Source: a virus
DNA length: 41,853 bases
IMG/VR virus record: IMGVR_UViG_3300013136_000016
Coordinates: 1-41,853 of that record
Direction: 5' to 3' (one strand)
Position 1 is the stretch's first letter, and every line of letters begins with the position of its first letter. This document shows positions 40,435 through 41,853 of the stretch, one piece after another. A program made the translations under genes and the position numbers. Below the pieces are notes generated by a model. The model saw nothing but the letters and a program-made list of their open reading frames with translations. It had not been told where the DNA came from and made no database searches.

Positions 40435-40547
40435 AGCTTTGTTGCATTATTTTTGCTCATCTCATCGTGACCGTGGTCGATCACTCGAGGGCCCGCAGGC
40501 TCGAGACGAACAGAAGAGCGAGGCTTTATGTTCCAGTAATATTTATA
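40435..40547 (-). promoter_or_regulatory. Leader with exact TATAAATA and GC-rich hairpin
   Basis: TATAAATA (40540-40547 on the minus strand) is the exact T4 late octamer. The 105-base leader of the virion gene contains CTCGAGCCTGCGGGCC followed by CTCGAG (40473-40503), a GC-rich palindromic stem unlike anything else in this AT-moderate window. Confidence 0.5.
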
Positions 40548-40561
40548 CGAAGATTGGAAAT

Positions 40562-40897
40562 TTAGTTTTGCGGATATTCTCGCTTCACTAGCTTGACGCA
40601 ATCGCTGACCTTAAAGCATAGAACTGCTAACTGGTCGTAATGCACTAACGTGAACTGGATGATTATGTCGATTTCTGATTCTGTGCATGTGATGAGAACC
40701 GGGATCATTCGATCCACGAATAGCTTATCATCGTCGCTTACCCACTGACCTTTTGATGTCTTGAAAATAGTCAGTCCACCAGCAATTGATCTGACATGAT
40801 CGTCCCATTCATGGTGGTGAGTGATGTGATACTTTCGTCCGTTATTATCGTGAAACGGAACGAAGATCTGTCATAAGTATTTTTCGGTAGGTTCCAT
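40562..40897 (-). pseudogene. Small conserved-looking gene with in-frame TGA or frame offset
   Basis: From ATG at 40897 the frame gives MEPTEKYL, TGA, and then 103 coding-like codons (QIFVPFHDNNGRKYHITHHH, IAGGLTIFKTSKGQW, IDIIIQFTLVHYDQLAV). The part after the stop is the natural protein; families with 'i-x-V-P-x-x-d-n-x-G' starts are common in phages. An ATG at 40875 followed by one extra A, then CAG ATC, would give MQIFVPFHD. So a one-base indel or a nonsense change has broken it, or it is recoded. Confidence 0.5.
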
Positions 40898-40899
40898 AG

Positions 40900-41013
40900 C
40901 TAAAAGAAAAACTTCCCGTCCCTTTTCCCAGTGGACTTGGCACTTACTGCATTATTACGTTTGTTGGCAGCGCGTAATCGCACTCTAGCCCAATCTCTAC
41001 ATGTCAGTCCTGC
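40900..41013 (-). pseudogene. Possible small ORF lacking a usable start
   Basis: This is the in-frame continuation after the TAA of the 41014 gene. It reads CRDWARVRLRAANKRNNAVS then AKSTGKRDGKFFF, with biased basic composition and no internal stop. An ATG at 41003 lies one base out of frame (ATG T AGA GAT TGG). It could be a basic small protein in the wrong frame by one base, or chance. Confidence 0.3.
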
Positions 41014-41235
41014 TTACCGCCTAGCTGAGGCGTCGGCGTCCATCGGTGTTGACCTTCGAGCGAGGAGGTATTGAAAAAAGTTTCGTATCATGGCAGCAAA
41101 ATAAGACCGACCATCGTACTTGCACTGATCCCATAATGAGAGATCGTCATAGAAACAGAATGGTCCATTGATTCCTCTCAGCATTTGACTGAGTTCGTGT
41201 CGATCTGTGGGCTTGTGTCCTTTGAATACTACCAT
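41014..41235 (-). CDS. Hypothetical protein
   Basis: 73 residues from the ATG at 41235 (MVVFKGHKPTDRHELSQMLR). A longer frame to 41319 overlaps the NADAR gene, so I prefer the short start. INGPFCFYDDLSLWDQCKYD is a conserved-looking centre. No known family. A TATAAACA box lies 9 bases upstream of the ATG, but that is weak. Confidence 0.5.
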   Translation of the reverse strand: MVVFKGHKPTDRHELSQMLRGINGPFCFYDDLSLWDQCKYDGRSYFAAMIRNFFQYLLARRSTPMDADASARR

Positions 41236-41246
41236 GACGTTTTTGT

Positions 41247-41723
41247 TTATACTGTACCACTTTTCAAAGTGTCCCGTACTTTCATGATGGCTTTTCCAAG
41301 TAGATTGAGACCCGGCCATTTGCTAGGTTCCGTTCTAAGAGCGTGATCGGCGTCCATGCCGATGCCCCAGATGCTGTCTACGGGACTTGCTTCGACTATG
41401 ATAGATTCTCCAGTATCCATCAGAATCTCTTTCAACTCGGGATTCTGAGTGAATTTTAGCATGTTGCCCTCGTAAACGATTTGTTCTTTGTTCTCGTCCC
41501 ATAATTGGGAATTGAAGCCCTGAATCTCTCTTCCGAGCATCTTTTGAACTTTCGGATTGTTCGTCTGCATTATTCGAGCTGCGGTGTTCGGATCTCCCAT
41601 CAGCATGGCTTTCCGGTACATCATGTACTGTTCGGCAGTGCAGAATTTTTTTCCATCTTCCGTGAATTCGCTCTTGTACCATTGGGAGAACGGCCCGTTC
41701 CAAAAAAAGTGATATGTTGCCAT
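41247..41723 (-). CDS. NADAR-family protein (YbiA-like ADP-ribose glycosidase)
   Basis: 158 residues, the usual length for NADAR. FFWNGPFSQWYKSEFTEDGK then KFCTAEQYMMYRKAMLMGD follows 'F....g.fSN.y...f...g..f.saEqymq..Ka...gd'. QGFNSQLWDENKEQIVYEGN, then NPELKEILMDTGESIIVEAS and DSIWGIGM complete the family pattern (W, E-x-s-x-x-D-x-x-W-G-x-G). NADAR proteins act on ADP-ribose chemistry; some remove ADP-ribose from guanine in nucleic acids. In a phage this could reverse a host ADP-ribosylating defence or help NAD salvage. Target is inference. Confidence 0.8.
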   Translation of the reverse strand: MATYHFFWNGPFSQWYKSEFTEDGKKFCTAEQYMMYRKAMLMGDPNTAARIMQTNNPKVQKMLGREIQGFNSQLWDENKEQIVYEGNMLKFTQNPELKEILMDTGESIIVEASPVDSIWGIGMDADHALRTEPSKWPGLNLLGKAIMKVRDTLKSGTV

Positions 41724-41796
41724 GTTAAATGTGGTCTAAATGAAATTTTACTGCGTCGAGCATCGCATCGAGCGAATCGTGAACGTACTCGAAGTT

Positions 41797-41824
41797 ATTA
41801 TACTAAAAGAGAATAGAAAGTTAA
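41797..41824 (-). promoter_or_regulatory. Possible sigma70-like promoter (TTAACT-16-TATAAT)
   Basis: On the minus strand TTAACT (41819-41824), a 16-base spacer and TATAAT (41797-41802) precede the NADAR gene by about 70 bases. The 41724-41796 stretch has 26 coding-like codons (VHDSLDAMLDAVKFHLDHI) with no start, too weak to call. Confidence 0.4.
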
Positions 41825-41853
41825 CGGATATTTTCCATATCCTCGAACTTGGA
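41821..41853 (-). CDS. C-terminal end of a gene entering from the right edge
   Basis: The minus-strand frame SKFEDMENIR followed by TAA reads like the end of a protein running out of the window. Only ten residues are visible. Confidence 0.3.
   Translation of the reverse strand, partial: SKFEDMENIR

Noticed and set aside
40356-40601. 81-residue minus-strand ORF across the leader
   Set aside because: It overlaps the virion gene start and the structured leader out of frame, and its composition is not coding-like.
31758-40897. Genome-wide TGA recoding to Trp
   Set aside because: Large genes use TGG for Trp with no internal TGA, and several genes (7708, 15677, 36357, 36914) end in a TGA that overlaps or is followed by normal gene starts.

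Overview
The window looks like a piece of a large T4-like myovirus genome (Caudoviricetes, contractile tail). The support is a set of proteins recognisable from sequence: portal vertex protein (gp20-like), head-completion nuclease (gp4-like), baseplate wedge proteins (gp25-like, gp53-like), a gp5-like OB-fold/needle hub protein, UvsY and UvsW-like recombination proteins, the C-terminal half of a family B DNA polymerase and a gp61-like primase. Many genes are preceded by a T4-late-promoter-like element close to GATAAATAAC or TATAAATA. One gene encodes an outer-membrane beta-barrel protein whose signal peptide is cut directly before Gln, a habit typical of Bacteroidota, so I infer a Bacteroidota host. 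No rRNA, convincing tRNA, CRISPR array, integrase or insertion sequence was seen.

Layout. 1-591 (+): 3' end of a glycosyltransferase-like gene. 588-7555 (-): baseplate/tail operon (gp5-like spike, a protein with a 16-residue repeat tail, hub, gp53-like LysM protein, large structural protein). 7708-10708 (-): head/core-type proteins and a ferritin-like small protein. 10811-12382 (+): metallophosphoesterase with an N-terminal helix-turn-helix, ended by a shared hairpin terminator. 12431-16556 (-): a compact operon with a HAD phosphatase, a P-loop kinase and a ligase fused to an HxGH nucleotidyltransferase, possibly an RNA/DNA end-healing and sealing cassette. 16619-20400 (+): UvsY-UvsW region, with UvsW broken by an AT-rich insert that carries an HNH endonuclease. 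20403-22153 (-): three small head-cargo or hypothetical proteins. 22225-28610 (+): polymerase half, primase, HNH endonuclease, gp4, hypothetical, portal. 28738-31635 (-): gp25, neck/tail-type protein, cargo-like proteins and a second nucleotidyltransferase. 31758-35184 (-): outer-membrane protein, ClpC-like unfoldase and a GIY-YIG endonuclease. 35228-41853 (-): small accessory genes including a HAD_SAK-like protein, a SET-domain protein, core-like acidic and basic small proteins, a virion protein with a zinc ribbon, and a NADAR protein.

How it fits together. The most unusual pattern is a short motif, roughly [IV]-x-[NS]-F-x-x-F-[IL]-N-E, in about eleven otherwise unrelated proteins. It resembles the T4 capsid-targeting sequence with a prohead-protease cut site and suggests a large set of proteins packed into the capsid, possibly including the two nucleotidyltransferases. 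Three homing endonucleases sit beside or inside core genes (UvsW, primase/gp4, ClpC) in AT-rich patches. Several small ORFs, and the C-terminal part of UvsW, look intact except for a single-base frame offset. These are either true decay, recoding or assembly errors, and only read data can tell.
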